Shown here: one piece after another, positions 34,177 through 41,864 of the stretch
Layout of the letters: the number at the start of each line of letters is the position of its first letter
Numbering within the stretch: the stretch's first letter is position 1
NCBI RefSeq assembly: GCF_001748145.1
Contig: NZ_BCQA01000001.1
Location: 434,001 to 498,000, forward strand
Origin: Bosea sp. BIWAKO-01
GTDB taxonomy: Bacteria; Pseudomonadota; Alphaproteobacteria; Rhizobiales; Beijerinckiaceae
Direction of reading: 5' to 3'
DNA length: 64,000 bases
Program-made: the position numbers and the translations under genes
Notes under the pieces: generated by a model
What the model was told of the DNA's origin: nothing
The model's input: only the letters and a program-made list of their open reading frames with translations
The model's database searches: none

Positions 34177-35800
34177 CACACGGCTCTCCTGAGGCTGTCG
34201 TATCGGGCACAATCGGCCGCGGGCTCATGGCGCAGGCGAAGGGCATCGGGCGTCATGATGGTGATCGCAGCCGCCGGCTCCCGGCGCCGGGCCAGGATGT
34301 TGAGAATGACGTCGGCGGAATGGACGCCTTGCTTCAGCCCCTCGGCGCAGGCGGCTTCGACCGCCGGCAAGCCGTCGCTCAGCACCGTGGTCAGGATATC
34401 GACCATCTGTCGGTCACCATCCTGCACCGCCGCCAGCTTCCGGCGCACCCGATCCAGCGAAGCCGGAAGGACCCAGTCCTTGAAGGGCGCGCCATTGCGC
34501 AGGGCGCCCGGCTTGCGGGCCAGCACCGGCACATAGTGCCAGGGATTGAAGGCGGTCTGGTCCCGACCGTAGCAGCGGGGATGCTCGCCGACGATGCGGC
34601 CGTCCTGGCGCAACTCGACGCGATCGGCATAGGCGCGGATCTCGACCGGCCGGCCGATCGCGCTCGCCGCGACCGAGTACTTGTTGTTGTCGAAGCGCAC
34701 CAGGCAGGTCTTCGACACCGCGGCCGGCAGCGCATGGAAGCCGTCGAAGTGGCCGGCATAAGGCACGAGGCTTGGCCGCTCGGCTTCGAACGCCTCCCAG
34801 ATCGTTTGATCGCGCCGCTCGGGATGGCGGTGGGCCTTGGCATAGCTGAGCACCTGATCCATCAGCCAGGCGTTCAGCTCGTCGTAGTTCTTGACCCTGA
34901 GCCGCGGCGCGAAGAAGCGCTCGCGCACCAGTCCGACCTGGTTCTCGACCTGCCCCTTCTCCCAGCCGGAGGCAGGCGTGCAGGCGACGGGATCGACCAG
35001 ATAATGGCTGCACATCTGCAGGAAACGGCGGTTGTAGGCGCGCTCCTTGCCGACGAAGATGGTCTCCACTGCCGTCTTCATGTTGTCGTAGATGCCGCGC
35101 GTGCAAGCGCCCTTGAAGAAGGCGAACGCCCGGTCATGGGCACCGAAGACCATCTCCTGGCTCTCGCGCGGATAGGCCCGCACGAACAGCATGCGCGAAT
35201 GGCAAAGCCGAACGTGCGCCACCTTCACCTTGGTCGTCGCACCGTTGATGACGACGATCTCGTGGCTCCAGTCGAACTGGTAGGCCCTCGCCGGGCGCAA
35301 AGCTCAAAGGCACATAGGCATCGGCCGTGACGGCGGACTGCTCGCGTCGCCAGCCCCGCGCATAACGCCGAACAGCATCATAGCTGCCCTCGTAACCTTG
35401 GCCCCGCAACTCCTCGAAGATACGGATCAGCGTCAGACGCTCGCGGGCCGGCTTGCCATCGTTCACCGTCAGCAGCCGATCCAGATCGCCACGCCAAGGA
35501 CCGATCCGCGGCAGAGGCTGCACCTTCCGCTCGTACTCGAAGCTGGTGGCACCCGAGCGCAGCACCTTCCGCACCGTGTTCCGCGAAACGTGAAGCTCGC
35601 GGACAATCTCCTTGATCGTCTTCTTCCGGACCGAAAACTCGCGCCGGATCCGCGCAATCGTATCCACGCCCTTCATCCCCCGCCCGCCCGTCTGAAACCT
35701 GAACGGGCAGTCTCACCGAAACCGGCTCAAGGGGGTCAAAGTTGGATGCCGATCCCCCGCCTCACGGGGGCAAACTTGCACGCCGAAACACAGCCAACAG
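33594..35800 (-). mobile_element. IS21-family element, decayed
   Basis: It consists of frameshifted istA and 3'-truncated istB in the usual overlapping order. Left-end sequence at about 35720-35800 contains spaced GGGGGTCAAAGTTGGATGCC- and GGGGGCAAACTTGCACGCC-like repeats, as expected for IS21 terminal repeats. The other terminus is missing, deleted at the istB/tail-fibre junction. The exact left end is uncertain. Confidence 0.75.
34176..35676 (-). pseudogene. istA: IS21 transposase istA with one-base frameshift
   Basis: Two frames together give a full IstA of about 500 residues. The first starts MKGVDTIARIRREFSVRKKT, with the helix-turn-helix EIVRELHVSRNTVRKVLRSG. The second begins near AYQFDWSHE and carries the DDE residues: Asp in FDWSHE, Asp in RGIYDNMKTAV, Glu in GWEKGQVENQVG. 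The frames meet near 35290, where one extra G in GCGAGGGCC breaks translation. IS21 does not normally use frameshifting here, so this is a disabling mutation or a sequencing error. Confidence 0.85.
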
Positions 35801-35887
35801 CCGGCTAGTCACCAACTCACCCCTCGGGCGGCCGATCGCCCGCACCTTCGTCGTATCGCGGCACAGCCGCAGAAACGGACCTTAAAA
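35677..35887. other. IS21 left end and flank
   Basis: It holds the repeated terminal motifs of the IS element and a short flank. No gene is visible. Confidence 0.4.
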
Positions 35888-36094
35888 ATGGATACCAACG
35901 CAGAAGGCACCGGCGCCCGCGCCAATGCCATCATGACCGCCGAGGCCGCGAAGGGCCGCGAGGCGCTTGCAAAGCATCTGGCCTATGAGACCGACCTCGA
36001 CTTCGAGACCGCTATTGCGGTCCTTGCTGCCGGCCCTGCGGAGCCGCCGCTCGACCGCATTCTGCGAAATTACCGCGCCGCTACAGGTCAGTGA
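35888..36094 (+). pseudogene. C-terminal remnant resembling phage S49-type capsid protease
   Basis: The 68-residue frame (ARANAIMTAEAAKGREALAK, then HLAYETDLDFETAIAVLAAG) resembles the C-terminal tail of S49-family head-maturation proteases in prophages. The protease core is absent. It has no Shine-Dalgarno. It is probably a scrap left by a deletion that removed the head genes between it and the tail genes. Confidence 0.45.
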
Positions 36095-36489
36095 CGCAAT
36101 ACCCGACATCACAGCGGCACTGCCGCAGAAGCGTCAAAAGCCGGCTGGGCGAAGGCGGCAGCCAGGCACAACGCCGGGCGGTCGACGGCGTAGACCCGCG
36201 GTCTCCGAGTCTTCCGTGATTGCTGGCGTTCCGAGTTTGGCGGAAATTCTGCGGGGCTGAGCAAGCCCTTTGGGCGAACCAGGCTGGCGGGCGAATGCCA
36301 GCCTGGCTCTGGCCGGGGACGGCCGAATCAAAGCGCGCCTCGGATGTCGAAGTTGGGCGCCAAGATCCAAAGAGTTTCAACAGGCTCTTTCGGCGCATCG
36401 TTCATCCTAACGGATACGCCCGACCAATTTTCCATTCCAATTGCGCTGGCCCTGGCCGCGCGCCTTTCCCCACCTTTCAGGAGACGCAC
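36095..36489. other. Spacer before tail-fibre gene
   Basis: It contains a 10-bp-stem hairpin at 36279-36306. A short frame from 36344 (MSKLGAKIQRVSTGSFGASF) may be a truncated upstream tail gene, but its C-terminal part runs out of frame into the tail-fibre gene. No other feature is supported. Confidence 0.35.
36279..36306. terminator. Hairpin CCAGGCTGGC-N8-GCCAGCCTGG
   Basis: This perfect 10-bp stem has an 8-nt loop and lies in the spacer upstream of the tail-fibre gene. No T-run follows, so termination is uncertain. Confidence 0.4.
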
Positions 36490-37587
36490 ATGCTTTATCA
36501 GCCCCCGACCGGCGGCGCTGCCAACGACCCGTATGTCGGCGCCAACCCAGGCGCTGGGATTGTCGGATCTAAGATTCCCCCCAAGGCCGTCGAACACCAT
36601 CAGCGCGAGCTTATCGCGCTGATCACCAAGTCTAACCGTACGCCATCCGAATCCGTGCTGACGCAGGTCGCGGACTCGGTTCGTTCTGGCTGGATGAACT
36701 GGCGCACGGCAGGCGGCACGGCGAACGCGCTTACTGTCACGCTCGACCCCGCTCCGACCGCCTGGTCCGACTTGGTCGGGATGCCACTTAACATCCTGCT
36801 TACCGCCACGAACACGGGCGCGGCAACGTTGGCCGTCGCCGGCCTGACGGGCACCAAATCCATTCTTCGACCCGGTGGCGCGGCCTTGGTCGCTGGCGAT
36901 CTCGGCGTCGGCGGCATTCTGCGCGGAATCTATGACGGTACCGCGATTCAAATGGCTGGCCTGACGCAGAACTCGGCCCGCACGACGCTGGTCTTCTCTA
37001 CGCCTGGCACCACTGCTTGGGTTTGCCCGGCGGGTGTGTTTGGGGTGCGTGCGCAGGTATGGGCGGGCGGCGGTGGTGGCGGCGGCGCGGCCGCGGCTGC
37101 CAATTCTGTCGCCTCTGCGGCCGGCGGCGGCGAGTACCGCGAGGGTTATTTCCCAGTTACGCCGGGCACCTCCTACAATGTTGTTGTTGGTTCGGGTGGA
37201 GCCGCCGGGCTTGGCGTCGGGCCAACTAACGGCTCGACGGGCGGCGCATCGGCTTTCGGCGGCCTCATTTCGGCGCTGGGTGGCGTTGGCGGCACAGCGG
37301 CCAACGGAGCGATCCAAGCTGGTTCCGGATCAGGTGGCACGGGCGGCAGTGGCGGCACAATCAATCGCCCCGGGATGGGCGGCGGTATCGCCTACTCCAT
37401 CGGCTCCGGCTTGTTCGTTTTGGCGCAGGGCGGACCCTCCTACACCAGCAATTTCACCAACACAGTTACCACCGGGGTGGCCGTTCAGGGACCGAATGGC
37501 AGCTTCCCTGGCGGCGGCGCGTCAGGCGGCGCGCTCTTCGCCAATGGCGGCGTAGGCTCTGGCGGCCAGGTTATTTTGGAGTTTTGA
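36490..37587 (+). CDS. Phage tail-fibre-like glycine-rich protein
   Basis: The 365-residue product starts MLYQPPTGGAANDPYVGANP with CAGGAGACGCAC before the ATG. An N-terminal adaptor region (about 1-75) is followed by a beta-rich repeat region (ALTVTLDPAPTAWSDLVGMP) and a glycine-rich collar-like domain (WAGGGGGGGAAAAA to GGQVILEF). This is the only full-length tail fibre here; its C-terminal ~290 residues are duplicated in inverted orientation at 32.7-33.6 kb. It should bind a surface receptor if a virion were made, but no morphogenesis genes remain. Confidence 0.75.
   Translation: MLYQPPTGGAANDPYVGANPGAGIVGSKIPPKAVEHHQRELIALITKSNRTPSESVLTQVADSVRSGWMNWRTAGGTANALTVTLDPAPTAWSDLVGMPLNILLTATNTGAATLAVAGLTGTKSILRPGGAALVAGDLGVGGILRGIYDGTAIQMAGLTQNSARTTLVFSTPGTTAWVCPAGVFGVRAQVWAGGGGGGGAAAAANSVASAAGGGEYREGYFPVTPGTSYNVVVGSGGAAGLGVGPTNGSTGGASAFGGLISALGGVGGTAANGAIQAGSGSGGTGGSGGTINRPGMGGGIAYSIGSGLFVLAQGGPSYTSNFTNTVTTGVAVQGPNGSFPGGGASGGALFANGGVGSGGQVILEF
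36713..37587 (+). repeat. Tail-fibre 3' module, direct-strand copy of inverted pair
   Basis: It pairs with 32719-33593 in opposite orientation across the IS21 remnant. The arms are long and similar enough to support homologous inversion of the roughly 3.1 kb between them. Confidence 0.75.
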
Positions 37588-37596
37588 GGGCATTAC

Positions 37597-37659
37597 ATGG
37601 CACAGTACGCACGCATCGCAGACGGCCGCGTGGCAGAGATTGAAGTGGCCTTCGGTTGA
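37597..37659 (+). pseudogene. DUF4376 protein reduced to 20 codons by internal deletion
   Basis: The frame reads MAQYARIADGRVAEIEVAFG. The first 15 residues equal the start of the intact 174-residue protein at 32.2 kb and the last 5 resemble its end (EIEAAFG). Recombination between the GCAGAGATT and GCCGAGATC copies removed about 460 bp and kept the frame. Upstream spacing to the tail-fibre stop is the same as in the intact copy. Confidence 0.65.
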
Positions 37660-37961
37660 GGGGGCTTTACCGATCTCTGGCGCCGGTCTGCCCCTTTGTG
37701 GCCGTCGCCGGTGCCGGCGAAGAATCGATCAGGCTGCCAAAGAGCATATCGTCGAACGACCTTGTCTGGCCGAAATGTGGATCAAAGGGCTTGGCGATGT
37801 CGGAGCGGCGTTCTTCGCCGGGCTTTCTTGATTTTTGGGCCACGTTTCGCCTCTGAAGATAAGTCCGTATTTTCGGCCGGACCATTCTGCAAAGTACGGC
37901 TTTGCGCGGATTCTCGCCCAGTCGCAAGTCACCGCGCACTCTTTTCCCCCTCAAAGCATCT

Positions 37962-37980
37962 GGCCGCCTTCGGGGCGGCC
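37962..37980 (+). terminator. Rho-independent-type hairpin GGCCGCC-TTCGG-GGCGGCC
   Basis: A 7-bp GC stem with a stable TTCGG loop is followed by ATTTTC. It lies downstream of the tail-fibre module and just before a tiny phage gene. Confidence 0.65.
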
Positions 37981-38003
37981 ATTTTCAATTCTGGAGAATT
38001 TCC

Positions 38004-38072
38004 ATGAACAATCCGAAGCCGGCCGACGGACCTGTCACGCTGCCGGATGGCGGCGAAGATCTAGAAAGCTAG
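38004..38072 (+). CDS. 22-residue phage small ORF
   Basis: It encodes MNNPKPADGPVTLPDGGEDL plus two residues, with TGGAGAATTTCC before the ATG. It lies 7 bp before the tape-measure remnant, the position of a small tail-assembly gene in many prophages. Function is unknown. Confidence 0.4.
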   Translation: MNNPKPADGPVTLPDGGEDLES

Positions 38073-38079
38073 TCGCGCC

Positions 38080-38864
38080 ATGGCTGATATGAAGGCGCGG
38101 GCCATTATCGAGGCCGTCGACAAGACGGGTAAGACCTTTGACTCGATCGCCGGGAAGATGAAGGCGGTCGATAAAGCAGCCGCGGCGCTTGGCAAGGCCA
38201 AGGGCTTGGACGGCATGTCGCGGCAGATCGATGCCGTTGCCGTGTCATTGGACAAAGTCAGTAAGATCGACGCATTCCGCGGCTCACAGGCTTCTTTCGC
38301 AGCGGCGCGCACGACCTTTCGAGAGGCGCAGGCCAATGTCGCCAGGCTTGGCGTTGAGATGGCCAAAGCGTCCGCACCGACCGCAGCCCTGTCACGCGAG
38401 TACGCGGCGTACGTGAAGGCGCTGAACTTCGAGAAAGAGATTAATGCGGCGGAAGCCCGCGGCGAACTCACCAAGGCACAGTCGGAGAAACTCCGGCGTG
38501 AGGCCCGTAACGTCGGCGCGGAAGGTATCGGCTTCTCCGGCGAGCAACTTGCCAAACTTGGCCGCGAATATGTGCAGGCCGGGTACGAGGAACACGCCGC
38601 GGCGTTCACCCGAGCCGCCGGAACGAGCCGAATGCCGATGTCGATCGCCTTCGTTACGAAGCGCAAGATTTGGTGAATCGCATCGGTCTCGGCGAGTTGA
38701 AAGCCACGGTCGAGGGGCCGGTAACGGCCACGCTGGAAGGGCAGGCCAACGTTAATGTCAGCGTCAAGGTCGACGGCGGCACGGTCACTGGCATGTCGTC
38801 GACATCGTCCGGCAACGTCAAAGCGTCCGTCGGAACTTCGATGGGCCATCTGGTAAATCGATGA
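38080..38864 (+). pseudogene. Phage tail tape-measure protein, internal deletion and frameshift
   Basis: The first frame (198 codons, MADMKARAIIEAVDKTGKTF) is the helical N-terminus of a tape-measure protein. A second frame from 38670 to 38864 (ELKATVEGPVTATLEGQANV, then NVKASVGTSMGHLVN) is the typical C-terminus. Real tape-measure proteins run to many hundreds of residues, so most of the middle is gone and the two ends are out of frame. Confidence 0.65.
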
Positions 38865-38938
38865 GATTGGCGGCGTTCGCGCCGTCATGCCCGCCCGAGC
38901 GACGCCGGATGTACGCGCGCTCGGGCGGGACTACTAAA

Positions 38939-39802
38939 TCATCCCGGTTTGCCGGCGTATTGTTGCATCTGTTCGATCTTTTCAAGAATCTCCCTATTTG
39001 GCCCGACTTTCAATCGGATAGGGCAAATAGGATCACGTTCTTTTTCAGCAATGAGATAGATTTCGATGCCTTTAGACGTAGGCTTCTTCAGGACCAATTC
39101 GGCCAGCAAATCTTCTGCAAACGTGAGCATATTGTCGAGCGTGACTTCCATGTCGGCTAGGACATCAGTTTCCGGGCGTCCTGTCCTTTGCCATGTGGGA
39201 GGAACGATTGCGCCTCCCATTGCGGTGATCCGGCGCACGTTGGTAACAGTAAGCGTTCCCGAGTACCCACCCGGGTGCTCGACTGCGTTCCGAGCTTTAA
39301 TGAACTCGGCTGCCCATTCAGCCTCTTTCGATAGCATTTTCGTAAGATGGTCGTCTGGGCCGAAGTTATTCTCGGCCCAAATCTCTACCTTAGACTTCCC
39401 GCCCTTTCGCAGATCGACAATATCACTTCCATCAATAAATTTCGTGCCAAAAACTAAATTGATGATAGATATTACGTCTCTAACGTAATTTTTGAATTCA
39501 TATAAGAAATTGTGACAAAAATTGTCGAGACCCTGAATATATGGTAATTGAGCCGATTGATTGCTTCCTTCCAATTTCACTGAAGAAATATATTCGTTCA
39601 TCTTTTCAATTATATTGTTGCGCAATCCCCTGCAATGAATTAGTTTCTGAGGCAAGGTAAAGAAATATAATTTTCGAATTGCATCTCGGGTTTCTTCCGG
39701 AACTTCCAGCCACTTAACCAAATCTGCCGTTTGAATACCCAAACGGGCTACAATTGGGCTTGGATTCTCGACGTCTGAAATTTTCTGAAACACGAAAACC
39801 AT
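38939..39802 (-). CDS. HEPN-like protein of unknown function, AT-rich
   Basis: The 287-residue protein is markedly more AT-rich than its neighbours, a sign of recent transfer. Residues 171-176 read RNAVEH, an RX4H motif as in HEPN ribonuclease/nucleotide-binding folds, within helical sequence (EAEWAAEFIKARNAVEHPGG). Many HEPN proteins act in toxin-antitoxin or anti-phage systems, but no partner gene is adjacent. I chose the start at 39802 (MVFVFQKISDVENP); 39832 is possible. Function is inferred from one motif, so a defence role is only a suggestion. Confidence 0.6.
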   Translation of the reverse strand: MVFVFQKISDVENPSPIVARLGIQTADLVKWLEVPEETRDAIRKLYFFTLPQKLIHCRGLRNNIIEKMNEYISSVKLEGSNQSAQLPYIQGLDNFCHNFLYEFKNYVRDVISIINLVFGTKFIDGSDIVDLRKGGKSKVEIWAENNFGPDDHLTKMLSKEAEWAAEFIKARNAVEHPGGYSGTLTVTNVRRITAMGGAIVPPTWQRTGRPETDVLADMEVTLDNMLTFAEDLLAELVLKKPTSKGIEIYLIAEKERDPICPIRLKVGPNREILEKIEQMQQYAGKPG

Positions 39803-40121
39803 GGAGTGTACCGCCGCCCGTCGCGTTTGCACTATGCGCTACATTGCGGAATGCGCCCGAAAAGGCCAATAGGCACACGCCCAACCGCTGTGCTTATTTG
39901 TGGTGTCCACAGGCCGGAAGGCGGCGCCTAGGCGTCGCGGTCGCTTGCCCGACGTGAGGCAGGCGCTACAGTCGGCTCAATCCCGCCGTCGCTTCGGGCG
40001 TTGGAGGCCAGGGCGCCAGCAATGGCGCTATCATCTCTCGCGGCGGGATACTTCCGTGCGGTCGGCGTCTACTCCCGATCCGGCTCGGGATCGCGGCTGA
40101 ATGCACATCTAGCCAGTGGCC
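39803..40121. other. Non-coding accessory spacer
   Basis: GC content jumps back up after the AT-rich HEPN-like gene. I see no gene or repeat here. Confidence 0.35.
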
Positions 40122-40214
40122 CTACGCCTGAACTAGGACGGCCGCTGCGCCGACGATGAGCGCGAAGATCAGCGGCCACACCCAGAAATCTAGCGTGCGC
40201 CAAGGAATTTGCAT
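40122..40214 (-). CDS. 30-residue single-helix membrane peptide
   Basis: It encodes MQIPWRTLDFWVWPLIFALI followed by VGAAAVLVQA, a short aromatic N-terminus and one membrane helix. GAGGCGACCCC before the ATG is a good ribosome binding site. No family is known; it resembles small inner-membrane peptides of phages. Confidence 0.5.
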   Translation of the reverse strand: MQIPWRTLDFWVWPLIFALIVGAAAVLVQA

Positions 40215-40341
40215 GGGGTCGCCTCGGTTCGGCTCGCGCAGATAGTGGATTGCCACGTCAGCAGGGCCGTCGCTATTTCGGCAGGTAGCAGAACGCGATG
40301 CTCATATTTGCCGCCCTAGCCCGTCCCGTCGCTACGCTGAC

Positions 40342-40491
40342 ATGCGGCCACAGGAAGCGTCTAGGGCCTGGCTTACGGCCGGGTGGGGGGCGGCGCGGTA
40401 CGCGAGCTATAAAGGCATGCGCGACACCGCCGAGATGGGTGACGTCTACGAGGTCAGCGCGGACACCAAGCCTGAATCCGCTGCGCCCTAG
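40342..40491 (+). CDS. Possible 49-residue phage ORF
   Basis: The frame starts MRPQEASRAWLTAGWGAARY and ends KPESAAP, with protein-like composition. No Shine-Dalgarno is present and its end overlaps the thermonuclease gene on the other strand, so support is weak. Confidence 0.25.
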   Translation: MRPQEASRAWLTAGWGAARYASYKGMRDTAEMGDVYEVSADTKPESAAP

Positions 40492-40858
40492 CCGCCCCAC
40501 CGGCCTTCCAAGGCTGTGCCAGCCCTTCGGCTATCAGGATCGCTCCGAGGTCACCCTTGGCCGTCCTGAGCCTCGCCAGAGTCCTCCCGTAGCGATCCGT
40601 GCACCGGCCGGAGCTTTCGCACCTATCTATCGTCACCGGGCCGGCTCGCAGGAGTTCAGCCAGGCGTTCCTTGGCCAGCAGACCGAGGATCAATTCATCC
40701 TCGCAGCGCGCCCCCCGCGTCTCAGGCGCGTCGATGTTCAGGATCCGGATGCGCTCGCCGGCGATGTCGACGGTGTCGCCGTCAATGATAACCACGCGTG
40801 GCTCGGCGAAGGATGCGGTCGCGCAGACCAGGGCGAACAGGAGGACGAGGTGTTTCAC
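40454..40858 (-). CDS. Exported thermonuclease-family (SNase-like) nuclease
   Basis: The 134-residue protein opens with a Sec signal (VKHLVLLFALVCATASFA). The SNase OB-fold follows, with DGDTVDIAGERIRILNIDAP, then ET/RG and YGRTLARLRTAKGDLG, so the Asp, Glu and Arg active-site pattern is recognisable. It would cleave DNA or RNA outside the cytoplasm. GTG at 40858 is preferred because it places the signal peptide at the N-terminus; GTG 40870 is equally possible. It is a common small cargo gene in mobile elements of this order. Confidence 0.75.
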   Translation of the reverse strand: MKHLVLLFALVCATASFAEPRVVIIDGDTVDIAGERIRILNIDAPETRGARCEDELILGLLAKERLAELLRAGPVTIDRCESSGRCTDRYGRTLARLRTAKGDLGAILIAEGLAQPWKAGGAARAQRIQAWCPR

Positions 40859-40928
40859 GGGAACTTTCACTCGGCCTTGCCGACGCATTCGGAGATGCAG
40901 TTCGGACAAGTAGTCAGCAATCGAGATC

Positions 40929-41150
40929 TCAAAATGGGATTTGGAAGCGGCTGCTCGATGCGGGCACGGGGCATAGCTCAAATATGAGCGGCGGCATATG
41001 ATCCTCCTCCCAACAGAAGGCCGCATAGTCGAGCTCCGCCCATTCATCGGCTTCGGGGCTGCCAGGACGCGCTTCCTCGATCTCGGCCATTCGTTGCCGG
41101 GCCGCCAACCATTCCAGGGTGTCGGTAATCACGATCGCGCCCCGCATCAT
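40929..41150 (-). CDS. Small acidic phage-like protein
   Basis: The 73-residue frame starts MMRGAIVITDTLEWLAARQR and contains EIEEARPGSPEADEWAELDY. It overlaps the upstream gene stop by one base, so the two are probably co-translated. No domain is recognised. Confidence 0.5.
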   Translation of the reverse strand: MMRGAIVITDTLEWLAARQRMAEIEEARPGSPEADEWAELDYAAFCWEEDHMPPLIFELCPVPASSSRFQIPF

Positions 41151-41350
41151 CAGTGACGGGTCGCCTGGGCTTCGCTGATCTCCCCGAGGCGCAAGGCTTC
41201 GCGGACCCAGTGCCACCCCCCTCCTACAGATCGCTCGACCAGCCAGAGCTGCGGCCTCTCACCGATCGACAAGAAGGCGTAATCCTCCCCATCCGCCATC
41301 AGATAAGGCGGCTCAAACACGAATTCCTGCGCCACCCCGTCTAACTTCAT
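41150..41350 (-). CDS. Small hypothetical protein upstream of 73-residue gene
   Basis: The 66-residue protein starts MKLDGVAQEFVFEPPYLMAD and ends LRLGEISEAQATRH. It looks like a small beta-rich fold with WLVERSVGGGWHWV. It is coupled to the following gene. No family is known; such pairs occur in prophage accessory regions. Confidence 0.5.
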   Translation of the reverse strand: MKLDGVAQEFVFEPPYLMADGEDYAFLSIGERPQLWLVERSVGGGWHWVREALRLGEISEAQATRH

Positions 41351-41388
41351 TTCGACCCGGCTCACCTGGAAGTTCTGCGAACAAATGG

Positions 41389-41592
41389 ATGGCCGAGATC
41401 CACAACCGCATGCCGACGACGCTGTTGCCTCGTGATTTCGAGGCCTGGCTTGATGGCTCGGGGGGCAAGGAATTGTTGATGCAGCCACCGCAGGAGCTGC
41501 GCGAATGGATCGTTTCGCAGCGGATGAACAGGACCGGGGTTGGCGATGACGACCCGGCCACGGCCGGGCCGTTCAAGGAAACGCTGTTCTAA
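41389..41592 (+). pseudogene. SRAP (SOS response-associated peptidase) C-terminal fragment, copy 1
   Basis: The 67 codons (MAEIHNRMPTTLLPRDFEAW to PFKETLF) match the C-terminal third of YedK/HMCES-type SRAP proteins, including the conserved HNRMP. The catalytic Cys2 and the body of the enzyme are missing. The last 53 codons recur at about 90% identity at 45075-45233. Confidence 0.7.
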
Positions 41593-41864
41593 GGCCTCAG
41601 GCTTCCGGAGCGCTACCGCGAGCCGCGCGGGCAGAGTGGGGCCGTGCTCTTGTAGATGACGGTGTCGCCCGAGAGCCCAGCTCCCAGATCCATTGAAGCG
41701 CTGAACGCTTTCCGCCGACAGAGGTGCACTGTCGGATGTTCGAAAACATATTCGTTTGCTCTGCGCTCGTGGAGGGAATACTTTGTCGACCGGGTGCTGA
41801 CCCTCTGAATACCGCCTCGGACGGCGCGGACGCATTGTTCTCGCCGACGCCTTAGGAGGTTTCC
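41593..41864. other. Leader region of secreted PQQ/RTX protein gene
   Basis: About 270 bp of promoter-bearing DNA. The stretch just before the gene has TTAGGAGGTTTCC, a strong ribosome binding site. No other gene is seen. Confidence 0.4.

Noticed and set aside
32719..37587. Active tail-fibre inversion system of the Mu/Gin type
   Set aside because: No serine invertase gene or short crossover site is visible, and the segment between the arms is a decayed IS21 element. Kept only as a possible relic.
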